Origin: Fusicatenibacter saccharivorans
Lineage (GTDB): Bacteria > Bacillota > Clostridia > Lachnospirales > Lachnospiraceae
Assembly (NCBI RefSeq): GCF_027667425.1
Contig: NZ_JAQEGR010000018.1
Location: 1-64,000 of the forward strand
Length of the DNA stretch: 64,000 bases
Direction of reading: 5' to 3'
Shown here: in pieces, positions 1 to 8,751 of the stretch
Layout: the number at the start of each line of letters is the position of its first letter
Numbering within the stretch: position 1 is the first letter of the stretch
Notes under the pieces: model-generated
Seen by the model: only the letters and a program-made list of their open reading frames with translations
The model's database searches: none
Told to the model about the DNA's origin: nothing
Position numbers and translations under genes: made by a program

Positions 1-1788
1 CCGAAACCATGCCGTCATTTTATCGGAAGAGATAAAGAACTGGAAGAATTATATACCATGCTTGAAGAAAACCGTCATGTTTTTCTTTGCGGAATTGCCG
101 GTATTGGAAAAAGCGAACTTGCCAAAGCCTACGCAAAACATTACAAAGAGTATTACACTAACATTCTATATGTAGAATATACCGGCAATCTTCATCAGGA
201 TATTACTGACATGGATTTTATTGACGATCTGCCGGAAAGCACTGAACAGGAACGGTTTCAAAGACATAACCGTTTTCTGCGTTCCCTGAAATCTGATACT
301 CTGTTGATCATAGATAATTTTAATGTCACTGCTACACAAGACAGCTTTCTGTCAGTAGTATTAAAATATCGCTGCCAGATTTTGTTTACAACCAGAAGCA
401 GACTGGATGAATACTGTACTCTGCCATTAAAAGAAATATCAGATATGAACGCTCTCTTCCAACTGGCATCAGTATTTTATTCAGAGGCAGACACGTACCG
501 GGCAACAGTTGAAAAAATCATCGAAACTGTTCACTCTCATACTTTTGCCGTGGAACTGGCAGCAAAACTTCTGGAAAATGGAATCTCGACTCCAGACCAG
601 TTATTAACAAGACTTCAGGCGGAAAAAGCATCTTTCCATAACGAAGATAAAATTAAAATAATCAAAGATGGACAAAGCAGCAAAGCCACCTATTACAATC
701 ATATCCATACGCTGTTTTCTCTATACACTTTATCTCTTAAACAGCAGGATATCATGTGTAATCTATGCTTTCTTCCTTCCACCGGTATTTCTGCCCGTAT
801 ATTTGCCAAATGGCTGGAACTGCCCACACTAAATGAAATCAACGATTTAATTGAGACTGGTTTCGTTCAGACAACAACACGTCGCACACTCTCTCTGCAT
901 CCGATGATTCAGGAAATCACTCTTTCAGAGACAAAACCATCTGTAAGTAGTTGCCACACATTGCTGGATTCTTTACAGCACATATGTTTAATGCATGGAA
1001 TGGAAGTAGATTATTATAAAAAGCTATTTCAAACAATAGGAAATATCTTAGATCTGATTGAAAAAGATGATATGCCAAAGTATCTGCTTTTTTTGGAAAA
1101 TGCATTTCCATACATGGATAACTATAACTATCACAAAGGTATGAAGGAAATCATTCAGGAACTGAAGGTACTGTTAAAGACAAAAAGCATTGGCACCGAC
1201 TCTGACCGGGCGTTATTACTGGATTTTCAGGCAGCCCTTGAAACCCAACCTGAAAAAGCAATAAAACTGGAAAAAAATGCACTTGCCCAGATAGAAAATA
1301 TCACTGCTGACAATGCTCGCCTCGTTTCTAACCTTCATGCCAATCTCGGAGGACTTTACCGCATGAACGGTTATCCCGATCCTGCAAGAGAACACATGGA
1401 AAAAAGCATCTCACTGCTTGACCAATTTAACCTGCTTCATATAAATGACAGCATACCTCAGATTGCCAATTATGCAATGTTCCTGACAGAACAGCAGGAA
1501 CCCGAAAGAGGAATCTCCGAATTGCAAAAATTATCCGGTATCATCAAGGAATACCATTCCGATGAATGTCTGGATTATGCCAAAGTACAGGAAAACCTTG
1601 CAACCATTTATCTGATGACCGCCAATCTTTCACAAGCCAAAACACATTTTAAAAAAGCTTTCAAAATATATGAAAAGATCTGGGCTGATGAGCCTGAAAT
1701 GATTGAAGCAAAATATCGGGAGATTCAGGAGTTATATCCACAGATTGGATTTTCCATTGGAAAAACTCTATCTGGTCTTTTAACATAA
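1..1788 (+). CDS. STAND-type P-loop ATPase with helical/TPR-like C-terminus, 5' partial
   Basis: The frame is open from base 1 and runs through the ATG at 58, so the true start lies outside the window; the codons before that ATG encode GRDKELEELYTML, a stretch usual just ahead of the P-loop in NACHT/NB-ARC-like ATPases. Visible residues: Walker A GIAGIGKS at about 31-38, Walker B LLIIDN at about 101-106, and ILFTTRS at about 127-133, like the arginine-bearing sensor strand of NB-ARC proteins. The last 200 residues are helical with TPR-like spacing (LHANLGGLYRMNG; YAKVQENLATIYLMTANLSQAKTHF). STAND ATPases are signal-triggered switches in regulation or defence. The effector domain would be N-terminal and is not visible, so the role cannot be assigned. 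It converges on the ABC permease gene across a shared terminator. Confidence 0.75.
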   Translation, partial: PKPCRHFIGRDKELEELYTMLEENRHVFLCGIAGIGKSELAKAYAKHYKEYYTNILYVEYTGNLHQDITDMDFIDDLPESTEQERFQRHNRFLRSLKSDTLLIIDNFNVTATQDSFLSVVLKYRCQILFTTRSRLDEYCTLPLKEISDMNALFQLASVFYSEADTYRATVEKIIETVHSHTFAVELAAKLLENGISTPDQLLTRLQAEKASFHNEDKIKIIKDGQSSKATYYNHIHTLFSLYTLSLKQQDIMCNLCFLPSTGISARIFAKWLELPTLNEINDLIETGFVQTTTRRTLSLHPMIQEITLSETKPSVSSCHTLLDSLQHICLMHGMEVDYYKKLFQTIGNILDLIEKDDMPKYLLFLENAFPYMDNYNYHKGMKEIIQELKVLLKTKSIGTDSDRALLLDFQAALETQPEKAIKLEKNALAQIENITADNARLVSNLHANLGGLYRMNGYPDPAREHMEKSISLLDQFNLLHINDSIPQIANYAMFLTEQQEPERGISELQKLSGIIKEYHSDECLDYAKVQENLATIYLMTANLSQAKTHFKKAFKIYEKIWADEPEMIEAKYREIQELYPQIGFSIGKTLSGLLT

Positions 1789-1796
1789 TACGTGCA

Positions 1797-1826
1797 ATTT
1801 AAGGCGGGCAACTTGCCCGCCTTAAA
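1797..1826. terminator. Bidirectional intrinsic terminator
   Basis: Inverted repeat with arms TTTAAGGCGGGCA and TGCCCGCCTTAAA around a very short loop, flanked by A/T runs on both sides. It sits between the convergent ends of the STAND ATPase gene and the ABC permease gene and could serve both. Confidence 0.85.
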
Positions 1827-1899
1827 TCTTTAAATTATGCTTTGATTTTTCCAGAAAATATTTTACTTACTTTGTTTTTCATGAGTATGAATACAATTT

Positions 1900-3090
1900 T
1901 TACTTATTTCCGTATCTGCGAAAACTCTTATAAATAAAAGGCAGTAAGGCTATTGCCATCACGGTATACATTACCATTACAAGCGGAATTTGTCGAAATA
2001 CACAATTCCCAATCTGATAAATAAGTGGGACTTTTACACTTGCCTGTACATTTGTCAAAATTGTTGGTATCAAATTGAAAAGCGTTGTATACCCAGAAAG
2101 TGCCCGTCCTATAAATGGCAATAAGCAATATAAAAAGAACGGAATGCAAACAGCGACACTAATTGTATGCATTTTAGCCGCTACTAACATAGACACTGAA
2201 GCCGCCAGCATACTGGCTATAAATCCACATACAACTGTCAACAAATAGTATTGTCCATATGACATAATGTAAATACTATATGCCTGATACATTTGATAGG
2301 GTGTATTCATACCACTGGTTCCCATAATTCCAAAGCAAATCACACTAAGTAATATAATTCCCATACAATAAATCATAACTGTCGTAACTATTCCTGCCAG
2401 TATTTTTGTTTTAACAGCTTTTGTACGTCCATACTTTGTAGAGAAAAATACTGCATCTGCTTTTGTCTGAAAATCATCTGCAAATATTCCAGCACAAATA
2501 AAACCAACTATGATTGCCAGAATAATAGAATACGTTTCTACATACATAATCATAGTATCCCATGAACTATAAGATTCGTATTCTACTGGTAATTTTATTT
2601 CATTATATTTCCTTTCCAAGTATTTTTTCTGAACAGCAGTCTTTCCATATTCTTCTGCCACCTTTTTCATATTTTTATGATAAGTGTTATAGAACTCTTG
2701 TATATTTTCTTCTGTAATTTGATTCAGAACACTTTCATCATATTCTGCATCCGGTGTTAATACCGATATTATAAAACCCCTAATATCATCTATCGGTTGT
2801 AATGTCGTTCCGTAAATCGCATTTTCTTCTGAGGATTGTGTCACCGCATTTTTATTTTGTTCTATAACTTTTCCAAGTTCATCTTCTGTCAATGTACCTT
2901 TCCATGCTCGTCTGTTATCTGTAAGTTTTCTTGTTGCCATAATTCCAGTACTAGCATTTCCATTCTCATCCACATAGCGATTACTTGTAACTGCAAATCC
3001 GCTAAAAATGACAGCAAGTATCAATGCCAATCCGATTGCAAATACATTAATTTTCTTTGAAAAAATTCGTTTTAATTCTAATTTAAGCAT
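1900..3090 (-). CDS. ABC transporter permease, ABC-2 type
   Basis: 396-residue membrane protein from the ATG at 3090. One membrane segment lies at about residues 15-35, followed by a roughly 150-residue extracytoplasmic domain, then a block of about five membrane segments from residue 186 to the end. This is the layout of ABC-2/Nat-type permeases. Its start overlaps the end of the upstream ATPase gene by 8 bp, so the two are almost certainly translationally coupled subunits of one exporter. The longer start further upstream was rejected because it lies inside the ATPase gene and adds a basic stretch unlike a permease N-terminus. The substrate is unknown. It is the last gene of an operon headed by a sigma factor. 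Confidence 0.8.
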   Translation of the reverse strand: MLKLELKRIFSKKINVFAIGLALILAVIFSGFAVTSNRYVDENGNASTGIMATRKLTDNRRAWKGTLTEDELGKVIEQNKNAVTQSSEENAIYGTTLQPIDDIRGFIISVLTPDAEYDESVLNQITEENIQEFYNTYHKNMKKVAEEYGKTAVQKKYLERKYNEIKLPVEYESYSSWDTMIMYVETYSIILAIIVGFICAGIFADDFQTKADAVFFSTKYGRTKAVKTKILAGIVTTVMIYCMGIILLSVICFGIMGTSGMNTPYQMYQAYSIYIMSYGQYYLLTVVCGFIASMLAASVSMLVAAKMHTISVAVCIPFFLYCLLPFIGRALSGYTTLFNLIPTILTNVQASVKVPLIYQIGNCVFRQIPLVMVMYTVMAIALLPFIYKSFRRYGNK

Positions 3091-3967
3091 CTTGTTTTTC
3101 CTCCGATTTTTCTCCAAAATAAAATAGAAATGCATCTTCCAGATTTTTTTCTACAGCCACAGCATCTTCTGTTGGCTTTTCTATTGAAATAATTCTAAGC
3201 TCTGCTCCGGTTTTTGTTGTTTTTATATTTCCAACCAAATATTCATTCATATATTTGTCTATCATACTTCTCGAAACATTACATTGCCATACCTTTTCTT
3301 TCATAGAAGATACTAAATCTTCCGCAGTACCTGCATAAAAAAGTTCTCCATCTTTCATTAACATAATGTTATTCGCAATGTACTCAATATCCGATACAAT
3401 ATGTGTAGACAAGAGCACCAAACGTTCTTCCGACAATTCACTAATTAAATTACGAAAACGTATTCTTTCATTCGGGTCTAATCCAGCGGTAGGTTCGTCC
3501 AGGACAAGAATTTGCGGATCGTTTAACATCGCCTGTGCTATTCCTACACGTCTAACCATTCCTCCAGACAAATTCTTCATTTTTCTTTTACTGAATTTTT
3601 CCATTCCTACTTGATTTAATAATTGCTTCACTTTTTTTCTGGCAAACGGCATTTTTAACCCTTTTATAGAAGAAATGTACATCATATAATCATATACGGT
3701 CAAATCTGGATAATATCCAAAATCCTGTGGTAAATATCCCAGAACTTCTCGGTATTCACCTCCTAGTTTCCATATATCTTTACCATTCCATAATATTTGT
3801 CCTTCTGATGGTTGAACAATCGTACAAAGCATACGCATTAATGTGGTCTTTCCTGCTCCATTTACTCCAAGCAGTCCATAAATTCCTTTTTCCATAACAC
3901 AATTCACTTTATTAACAGCATTTACTTCTCCGTATTGTTTTGTTACATTTTTAAATTCTAATTTCAT
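3083..3967 (-). CDS. ABC transporter ATP-binding protein
   Basis: 294-residue ABC ATPase, starting MKLEFKNVTKQYGEV at 3967 behind a GGAGGAT ribosome binding site. Walker A GVNGAGKTT lies near residue 38, the Q-loop at LPQDFGYYPDL, the signature LSGGMVRRVGIAQA near 135, Walker B ILVLDEPTAGLDP near 155, and the switch histidine in LLSTHIVSD. The first 220 residues are canonical and the last 70 form a short variable domain. The sequence resembles the ATPases of lantibiotic-immunity or Nat-type exporters. It overlaps both neighbours (17 bp upstream, 8 bp downstream), indicating a tightly coupled sigma factor/membrane protein/ATPase/permease operon. Confidence 0.9.
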   Translation of the reverse strand: MKLEFKNVTKQYGEVNAVNKVNCVMEKGIYGLLGVNGAGKTTLMRMLCTIVQPSEGQILWNGKDIWKLGGEYREVLGYLPQDFGYYPDLTVYDYMMYISSIKGLKMPFARKKVKQLLNQVGMEKFSKRKMKNLSGGMVRRVGIAQAMLNDPQILVLDEPTAGLDPNERIRFRNLISELSEERLVLLSTHIVSDIEYIANNIMLMKDGELFYAGTAEDLVSSMKEKVWQCNVSRSMIDKYMNEYLVGNIKTTKTGAELRIISIEKPTEDAVAVEKNLEDAFLFYFGEKSEEKQDA

Positions 3968-4730
3968 ACGTGTAATCCTCCAAAATTTTTTCATCAAATA
4001 CTAATGACTTCTGAACACAAAAAACAAAATATACAAAAGTCAATATCAGCATAGCCACCCATACCGGAGTTACAATTTTCTGATAAATAACATCATTTGC
4101 AACAATCATCATCCATAAACCAACCCATACCAGACAAGAAAGCACTGCTATATATTCTGATTTTTCCCATCTGCTGTACAATACACGAAAACATATACAA
4201 CATGAAACATTTACCGGAAGCAAAAAATTAACCACCAAATCACTTAACGAGAGTATTGTTGTTTGATATGTAATTGCCAAAAACACCATAACGATCACCA
4301 GATCCACTACTCCAAACATTAACATTCTTGCTGTACAAATCTGACGCAGTGTGTAATAAGACGCCTGCTCAATCTCAATCGCACCATTTCTTCTGTTTTT
4401 CCAAATTTCCGGGATAACCAGAACCACAAATATTGTGGCAGATATTCCCATAATCCTCATCATATCTTTTATGTCTGACGTATAATTACTCAACCATATC
4501 CATAGACACATAAGAACACAACCTTGTAAAATCCACCATCTTTTTTTTATGAATTTTGTCTGCTCATACAAAAATTCAAAATAAGATGTTCTATGCGATT
4601 GTTTCGATAAAACCGACTCTGACAAAATATTCTGACATGCTTTTACTGTTTTGTTCTCTGCTTCAGCCCTTACATACTTTTCTTCAATCTCCTCTTTATA
4701 TTCCTTTATTTGTTGCTTATAATTCTTCAT
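3951..4730 (-). CDS. Membrane protein of sigma-factor/ABC operon
   Basis: 259 residues. The first 75 are charged and cytoplasmic (repeated K/E heptads, possibly coiled coil), followed by about six hydrophobic segments starting at residue 84 (WWILQGCVLMCLWIWL). No family is recognised with certainty. The order sigma factor, this protein, ABC ATPase, ABC permease and the overlaps (14 bp with the sigma gene, 17 bp with the ATPase gene) suggest either an anti-sigma factor with a cytoplasmic N-terminal domain or an extra transporter subunit. No zinc-binding HxxxCxxC anti-sigma motif is present. Confidence 0.6.
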   Translation of the reverse strand: MKNYKQQIKEYKEEIEEKYVRAEAENKTVKACQNILSESVLSKQSHRTSYFEFLYEQTKFIKKRWWILQGCVLMCLWIWLSNYTSDIKDMMRIMGISATIFVVLVIPEIWKNRRNGAIEIEQASYYTLRQICTARMLMFGVVDLVIVMVFLAITYQTTILSLSDLVVNFLLPVNVSCCICFRVLYSRWEKSEYIAVLSCLVWVGLWMMIVANDVIYQKIVTPVWVAMLILTFVYFVFCVQKSLVFDEKILEDYTYEIRI

Positions 4731-5256
4731 CTTTTTTCACCTCCAACTCTTTCATTAAAAGTTCTTTTGCTCTTCCGATTCGATATTTTACAAGAGAAAG
4801 TTTGATATGAAGTAATTCTGCAATTTCTCTTTGCTTCAATTCCTGAAAAAAATATAAAACTGCCGTTTCTCTAATTTCTTCCGGTAACTTTCTCACTGCC
4901 TGTTCAATAGTTAATCGGACTCCTAGCTCTTCTACATGATTTTTACTACAGTCCTCTGATTTTAGCAGTTCCTCTGATGGAATATCTTTTTTCTTTTTGT
5001 AATAATTTTTAACGGTATTTCCGGCAATTGTATAAAGATAATTCTTAACTTTTCCATATTCTTTATATCTATATAAATTGGAAAAGAAACGTGTAAACAC
5101 TTCTTGTGTCAAATCCTCTGCCTCATATGGATCATTGATATGTAGCAAACAATATTGATATATACTTGAGTAATATTTTTTGACCAGTTTTTCACACGCA
5201 TCTTCATCTCCTGCTCTTGCTAGATGTACTAACAAAGAATCAGTTTTGTATTCCAT
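4717..5256 (-). CDS. RNA polymerase sigma factor, ECF (sigma-70 family)
   Basis: 179 residues from the ATG at 5256, with GGGAGG just upstream; a TTG two codons earlier is also possible. Region 2 spans about residues 20-90 (YEAEDLTQEVFTRFF, then VKNYLYTIAGNTVKNYY), and region 4 about 120-170, with the helix-turn-helix in LKQREIAELLHIKLSLVKYRIGRA. The size and the lack of regions 1 and 3 fit an extracytoplasmic-function sigma factor. It heads the operon for the membrane protein and ABC exporter and overlaps the next gene by 14 bp, so it probably controls that exporter. A 7-bp inverted repeat lies in its promoter region. Confidence 0.88.
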   Translation of the reverse strand: MEYKTDSLLVHLARAGDEDACEKLVKKYYSSIYQYCLLHINDPYEAEDLTQEVFTRFFSNLYRYKEYGKVKNYLYTIAGNTVKNYYKKKKDIPSEELLKSEDCSKNHVEELGVRLTIEQAVRKLPEEIRETAVLYFFQELKQREIAELLHIKLSLVKYRIGRAKELLMKELEVKKDEEL

Positions 5257-5295
5257 TCGCAAATTTGCCTCCCTCTGTTTTCTAAATAATATAAC

Positions 5296-5322
5296 AATCC
5301 TACTATAAAAAAAGTTAGGATT
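5296..5322. promoter_or_regulatory. Inverted repeat upstream of sigma-factor gene
   Basis: Arms AATCCTA and TAGGATT, 13 bp apart, about 40-65 bp upstream of the sigma gene start in otherwise AT-rich DNA. It could be an operator or an mRNA leader hairpin; no T-run follows directly on the minus strand, so it is not an obvious terminator. Confidence 0.4.
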
Positions 5323-5352
5323 CTTTTGTTTTTATTTATATTTTTCTAAAAA

Positions 5353-5381
5353 GGCGCATGGATTCATCAAATCCATACGCC
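5353..5381 (-). terminator. Intrinsic terminator of FtsX/MacB-type permease gene
   Basis: On the minus strand, stem GGCGTATGGATT / AATCCATGCGCC with a 5-nt loop, followed directly by TTTTT. It lies 18 bp beyond the permease stop codon and ends the ATPase/permease transcription unit. Confidence 0.88.
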
Positions 5382-5398
5382 TAATTTACATATTGTTA

Positions 5399-7948
5399 TT
5401 ATTCTTTCCGAATCCTTTCAACAATGCTTTCCCGACTCATCTTTTCAAACTGATACTTTGGTATCACATACGCAATCCCAACCAAAATTGGAATCATAAG
5501 CACACATGGCACGATTGTAAGATGCAGCCGGAAGAAAAATGCCGTACCGAGCGTATTTACTAAAATCTGCTTTGCTCCAAATACAATTAGCAATACTGCA
5601 ATCACAAATGCGCCTCCCAAATATAGGAATCCCTCAGTCACTAGCATTTTCGATACCTGTTTTTTCGTCATTCCCACAACTTCCAAAAGTGCCAGTTCTT
5701 TTTTTCTGCTGATTACAGAGGTTGCTGTTGTATTAAAGAAATTCATAATGCCAATAAAAGCTAAAATAACAACAAGAAAACTACCGATCATATAATATTT
5801 ACTGACATACCGCTGAAAGCTCTCTTTCATGTCCAATACAGAAAACACGTTGATCATATCATTTTCTTTCAAAATATTTTTATCAATGTATTCTTTTATC
5901 TGCTTGTCCTCGCCCTTCTTTGCATCAATGGCAGCATACATGGCTGATTCATTTCCTGTCTGGGTGATATACTCCTCTTCGGGAACCAATACCGTGATAT
6001 AGATACAGTCCGCATACGGATAATCCAATGCATATGGCATCAGTGCTTCTCCGATGACTTCGTAATCTTTTTGGTTTCCATTTTTGTAATCCATCTGAAA
6101 AATACCCCCAGTCTGATAATAAGAAACCGGACGCTCTGCATATTTATTACCATAATCTACAAGCACATAATTTCCGCTTTTAAATGTATCCCAAGAGCAT
6201 TTTTCCCCTCTCCATTCTAATTTGTCAAACACCGACTCGCTGATTCCGAGAAAATGAACACTTACTGTATTGGAAGCCTTTGCCTCTTCCCAAACCTGTT
6301 TTTCATAATCGTTCCAGTTTTTTTCATATTTATCTGCGAATGCTTCCCATGTTTTCAGAAGTTCCGGCTCCATCTTGTGGGTTTCCTCAGAATAATACAC
6401 ATATCCTGTCTTAGCACTATCAGGACATTCGTCCAGAATCTCTTTGATTTCAGGTGTAATACCGTTGAAATTCGTATTTAACAAACTTCCCGTCATCTGA
6501 TCCAGTTGAAAATCGGAAGCTAAAAGCACTTTTCGGTAAGAATCAAAATCATATCCCTGCACCAGCATCACGATACAGTTGACAACCACCATAGAAAGAG
6601 CGATAGAAAGCATAACAATCAATCCCTTTTTCCAATTTCGTAACACATTTTGAACTGCCATTCCCCACCAGGTTACAGAAGTATTCTTTTTTATTTTCCT
6701 ATGTGACTGCTCTCCCTCTGCCAAACGCAGAGCTTCCACAGGAGATACCCTTTCCACCATTTTACAAGCCTGCAGACTAGAGAGATACACCGTTAAAAGT
6801 GTCAAAAGCGCTGCTGCAAGAAAAATCAAAGGATTTGCTGATACTACTGTCTGAGCAGTCTGTCCTGCCTGTGCACTAATTTCAGCATCTGCTGTCAAGG
6901 ACGGAGCCATACAAAGACCTGCAAGATAACCACAAAGCAATCCGATTGGAATACCAATAGCTGATAATCTCCACGCCTGCATACGTACAATTTTTTTCAA
7001 CTGCTTTCCCGTTGTTCCCACGTTCTTTAACAATCCGTAAGCCCGGATATCAGTTTTCACAGAAATGTTAAAGATATTATAAATAATCAGGTATCCAGCT
7101 AATATAACAAATAGAATCATTATAATTAAGGAAGAAAATGAAAATGAATCCTCTTCAAAGAGATTATATGCCGGATTGACTTCCATTCCTGTCCCAGCTC
7201 TCGTAAATCCCGCTGCTTTAGATATCTTTTCCGTTTTCTTTTCCAGATTCCAAAGGTTCTTGTACCAGAGAAAATACTCTTTTCCTCCATTGTAGATACC
7301 ATTTTCTAATTCTTCCTGCGTAACGGGATAACGATTCTCCTTTGCATAGGCTTCGGATACCCAGACCATCTGACCTAAAACAGCTTTGTCTCCTTGCCAG
7401 AATCCACATATCTTAAACGTATCTGTCTTATATTGTTTCAGCATGGGATTTACTTCCCAGGTCAGCGTTACTTCTTCCCCAATCTTTGGTGTAACTCCCA
7501 GAGATTCCAATACCATGCTGCTAAGTGCTACTTCATTTTCTTTCTCCGGCAGTCTTCCTGTGGTTGGCAGACAATTAAAACTTTCTGCCGTATTTTCATC
7601 TGCATATCGGACCTCTACGGAAAAACCAAACCTTTCGTCCATTCCAGCTCCCAGAAAAATACCGGAACCATATCGCTTAACATCTTCACTCTGTTCGATT
7701 GTTTGCTGCAATCGCTTTGCATCTTCTTCTGACAGATTCTGTGCACTGGCATGGGCAGAATCCATAAACTGCTTAATTTCCGTTGCTCTTTTGGAAAGAA
7801 TCATAGATACACTTCCCACAAAGAGACTTGTGAATAAAAGGGAAGTCAGAATGATTGCAATAACGGCAATAACATTCCTGGCGCGATTCATTTTCATAAA
7901 ACGACTCGTTAATAATCGTAACGTCTCTTTATTCTCTACTTTTACCAT
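5399..7948 (-). CDS. ABC transporter permease, FtsX/MacB (BceB-like) family
   Basis: 849 residues. One membrane segment lies near residues 20-45, a large extracytoplasmic domain about 46-265, a three-helix FtsX domain about 270-395, a second anchor about 440-460, another large extracytoplasmic domain about 465-715, and a final FtsX domain about 720-840. The duplicated FtsX layout is typical of LolE/MacB and antimicrobial-peptide permeases. The start has a GGGGGCG ribosome binding site. The ATPase gene ends 14 bp upstream and a sensor kinase/regulator pair lies upstream of that, an arrangement known for peptide-antibiotic sensing and detoxification modules. That function is inferred from context; the substrate is unknown. 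Confidence 0.9.
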   Translation of the reverse strand: MVKVENKETLRLLTSRFMKMNRARNVIAVIAIILTSLLFTSLFVGSVSMILSKRATEIKQFMDSAHASAQNLSEEDAKRLQQTIEQSEDVKRYGSGIFLGAGMDERFGFSVEVRYADENTAESFNCLPTTGRLPEKENEVALSSMVLESLGVTPKIGEEVTLTWEVNPMLKQYKTDTFKICGFWQGDKAVLGQMVWVSEAYAKENRYPVTQEELENGIYNGGKEYFLWYKNLWNLEKKTEKISKAAGFTRAGTGMEVNPAYNLFEEDSFSFSSLIIMILFVILAGYLIIYNIFNISVKTDIRAYGLLKNVGTTGKQLKKIVRMQAWRLSAIGIPIGLLCGYLAGLCMAPSLTADAEISAQAGQTAQTVVSANPLIFLAAALLTLLTVYLSSLQACKMVERVSPVEALRLAEGEQSHRKIKKNTSVTWWGMAVQNVLRNWKKGLIVMLSIALSMVVVNCIVMLVQGYDFDSYRKVLLASDFQLDQMTGSLLNTNFNGITPEIKEILDECPDSAKTGYVYYSEETHKMEPELLKTWEAFADKYEKNWNDYEKQVWEEAKASNTVSVHFLGISESVFDKLEWRGEKCSWDTFKSGNYVLVDYGNKYAERPVSYYQTGGIFQMDYKNGNQKDYEVIGEALMPYALDYPYADCIYITVLVPEEEYITQTGNESAMYAAIDAKKGEDKQIKEYIDKNILKENDMINVFSVLDMKESFQRYVSKYYMIGSFLVVILAFIGIMNFFNTTATSVISRKKELALLEVVGMTKKQVSKMLVTEGFLYLGGAFVIAVLLIVFGAKQILVNTLGTAFFFRLHLTIVPCVLMIPILVGIAYVIPKYQFEKMSRESIVERIRKE

Positions 7949-7962
7949 AAAATCGCCCCCTG

Positions 7963-8643
7963 CTATACCACACCACTGTCTGAAACAATTTTTCCGTCTT
8001 CTATCTGTAAAATCCGGTCTGCCATCTGGGCAATCTCTTCATTATGGGTAATCATAACGATGGTTTGGTGAAAACGCTTACTGGTTACTTTCAGAAGCCC
8101 TAATACATCCTGACTTGTCTTCGAATCCAAATTTCCAGTCGGTTCGTCAGCGAGCAAAATGGCAGGTTTTGCAGCTAAAGCCCTCGCAATTGCCACTCTC
8201 TGCTGCTGTCCGCCGGATAGAGCACTTGGCAGATTTTCCAATTTTGTTCGAATACCAAGTGTATCAATGATTTCATCTACATATTTCTTTTCAATCTTTT
8301 TTCCATCCAGCTTCACGGGAAGAATAATATTCTCCCATACATTCAACATCGGAACCAGATTATACTGTTGAAATACGAAACCAATATTCCTGCGTCGGAA
8401 AATGGTAAGCTCTTCATCTGTCATATGGCTTAAGTTCTGTCCATCCACAATTACCTGCCCAGATGTTGGATTATCTAATCCTCCAATGATATGAAGCATC
8501 GTAGACTTTCCGCTCCCGGAAGTTCCAACAATCGCTACAAACTCCCCCTTTTCCACTTCTAAATTTACACCATCAAGGGCTTTGACTTCTGTTTCTCCTT
8601 GTCCATATATTTTTTGTAAATCTACCGTTTTTAATATATTCAT
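7963..8643 (-). CDS. ABC transporter ATP-binding protein, MacB/LolD type
   Basis: 226 residues, the full length of this ATPase class. Walker A GTSGSGKST lies near residue 40, the signature LSGGQQQRVAIARALA near 142, Walker B ILLADEPTGNLDS near 162, and the switch region MITHNEEIA near 198. The LADEPTGNLD sequence is characteristic of MacB/LolD/BceA ATPases paired with FtsX permeases. It starts behind AGGGAGGAAGAC and is followed after 14 bp by the permease gene. A terminator upstream separates it from the two-component genes, so it has its own promoter, presumably driven by that regulator. Confidence 0.92.
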   Translation of the reverse strand: MNILKTVDLQKIYGQGETEVKALDGVNLEVEKGEFVAIVGTSGSGKSTMLHIIGGLDNPTSGQVIVDGQNLSHMTDEELTIFRRRNIGFVFQQYNLVPMLNVWENIILPVKLDGKKIEKKYVDEIIDTLGIRTKLENLPSALSGGQQQRVAIARALAAKPAILLADEPTGNLDSKTSQDVLGLLKVTSKRFHQTIVMITHNEEIAQMADRILQIEDGKIVSDSGVV

Positions 8644-8670
8644 GTCTTCCTCCCTGTCTTATATTTTAAA

Positions 8671-8703
8671 AAAGCCTGTATTGCTCTTTACAATACAGAC
8701 TTT
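8671..8703 (-). terminator. Intrinsic terminator after histidine kinase gene
   Basis: On the minus strand, stem AAAGTCTGTATTG / CAATACAGGCTTT followed by a T-run. It lies about 50 bp past the kinase stop and 28 bp before the ATPase start, so it splits the two-component genes from the ABC genes. Confidence 0.82.
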
Positions 8704-8751
8704 ATCACAACAATGTCTCTATCCGGTTTCTGAAATATCACAGTTTTGATA

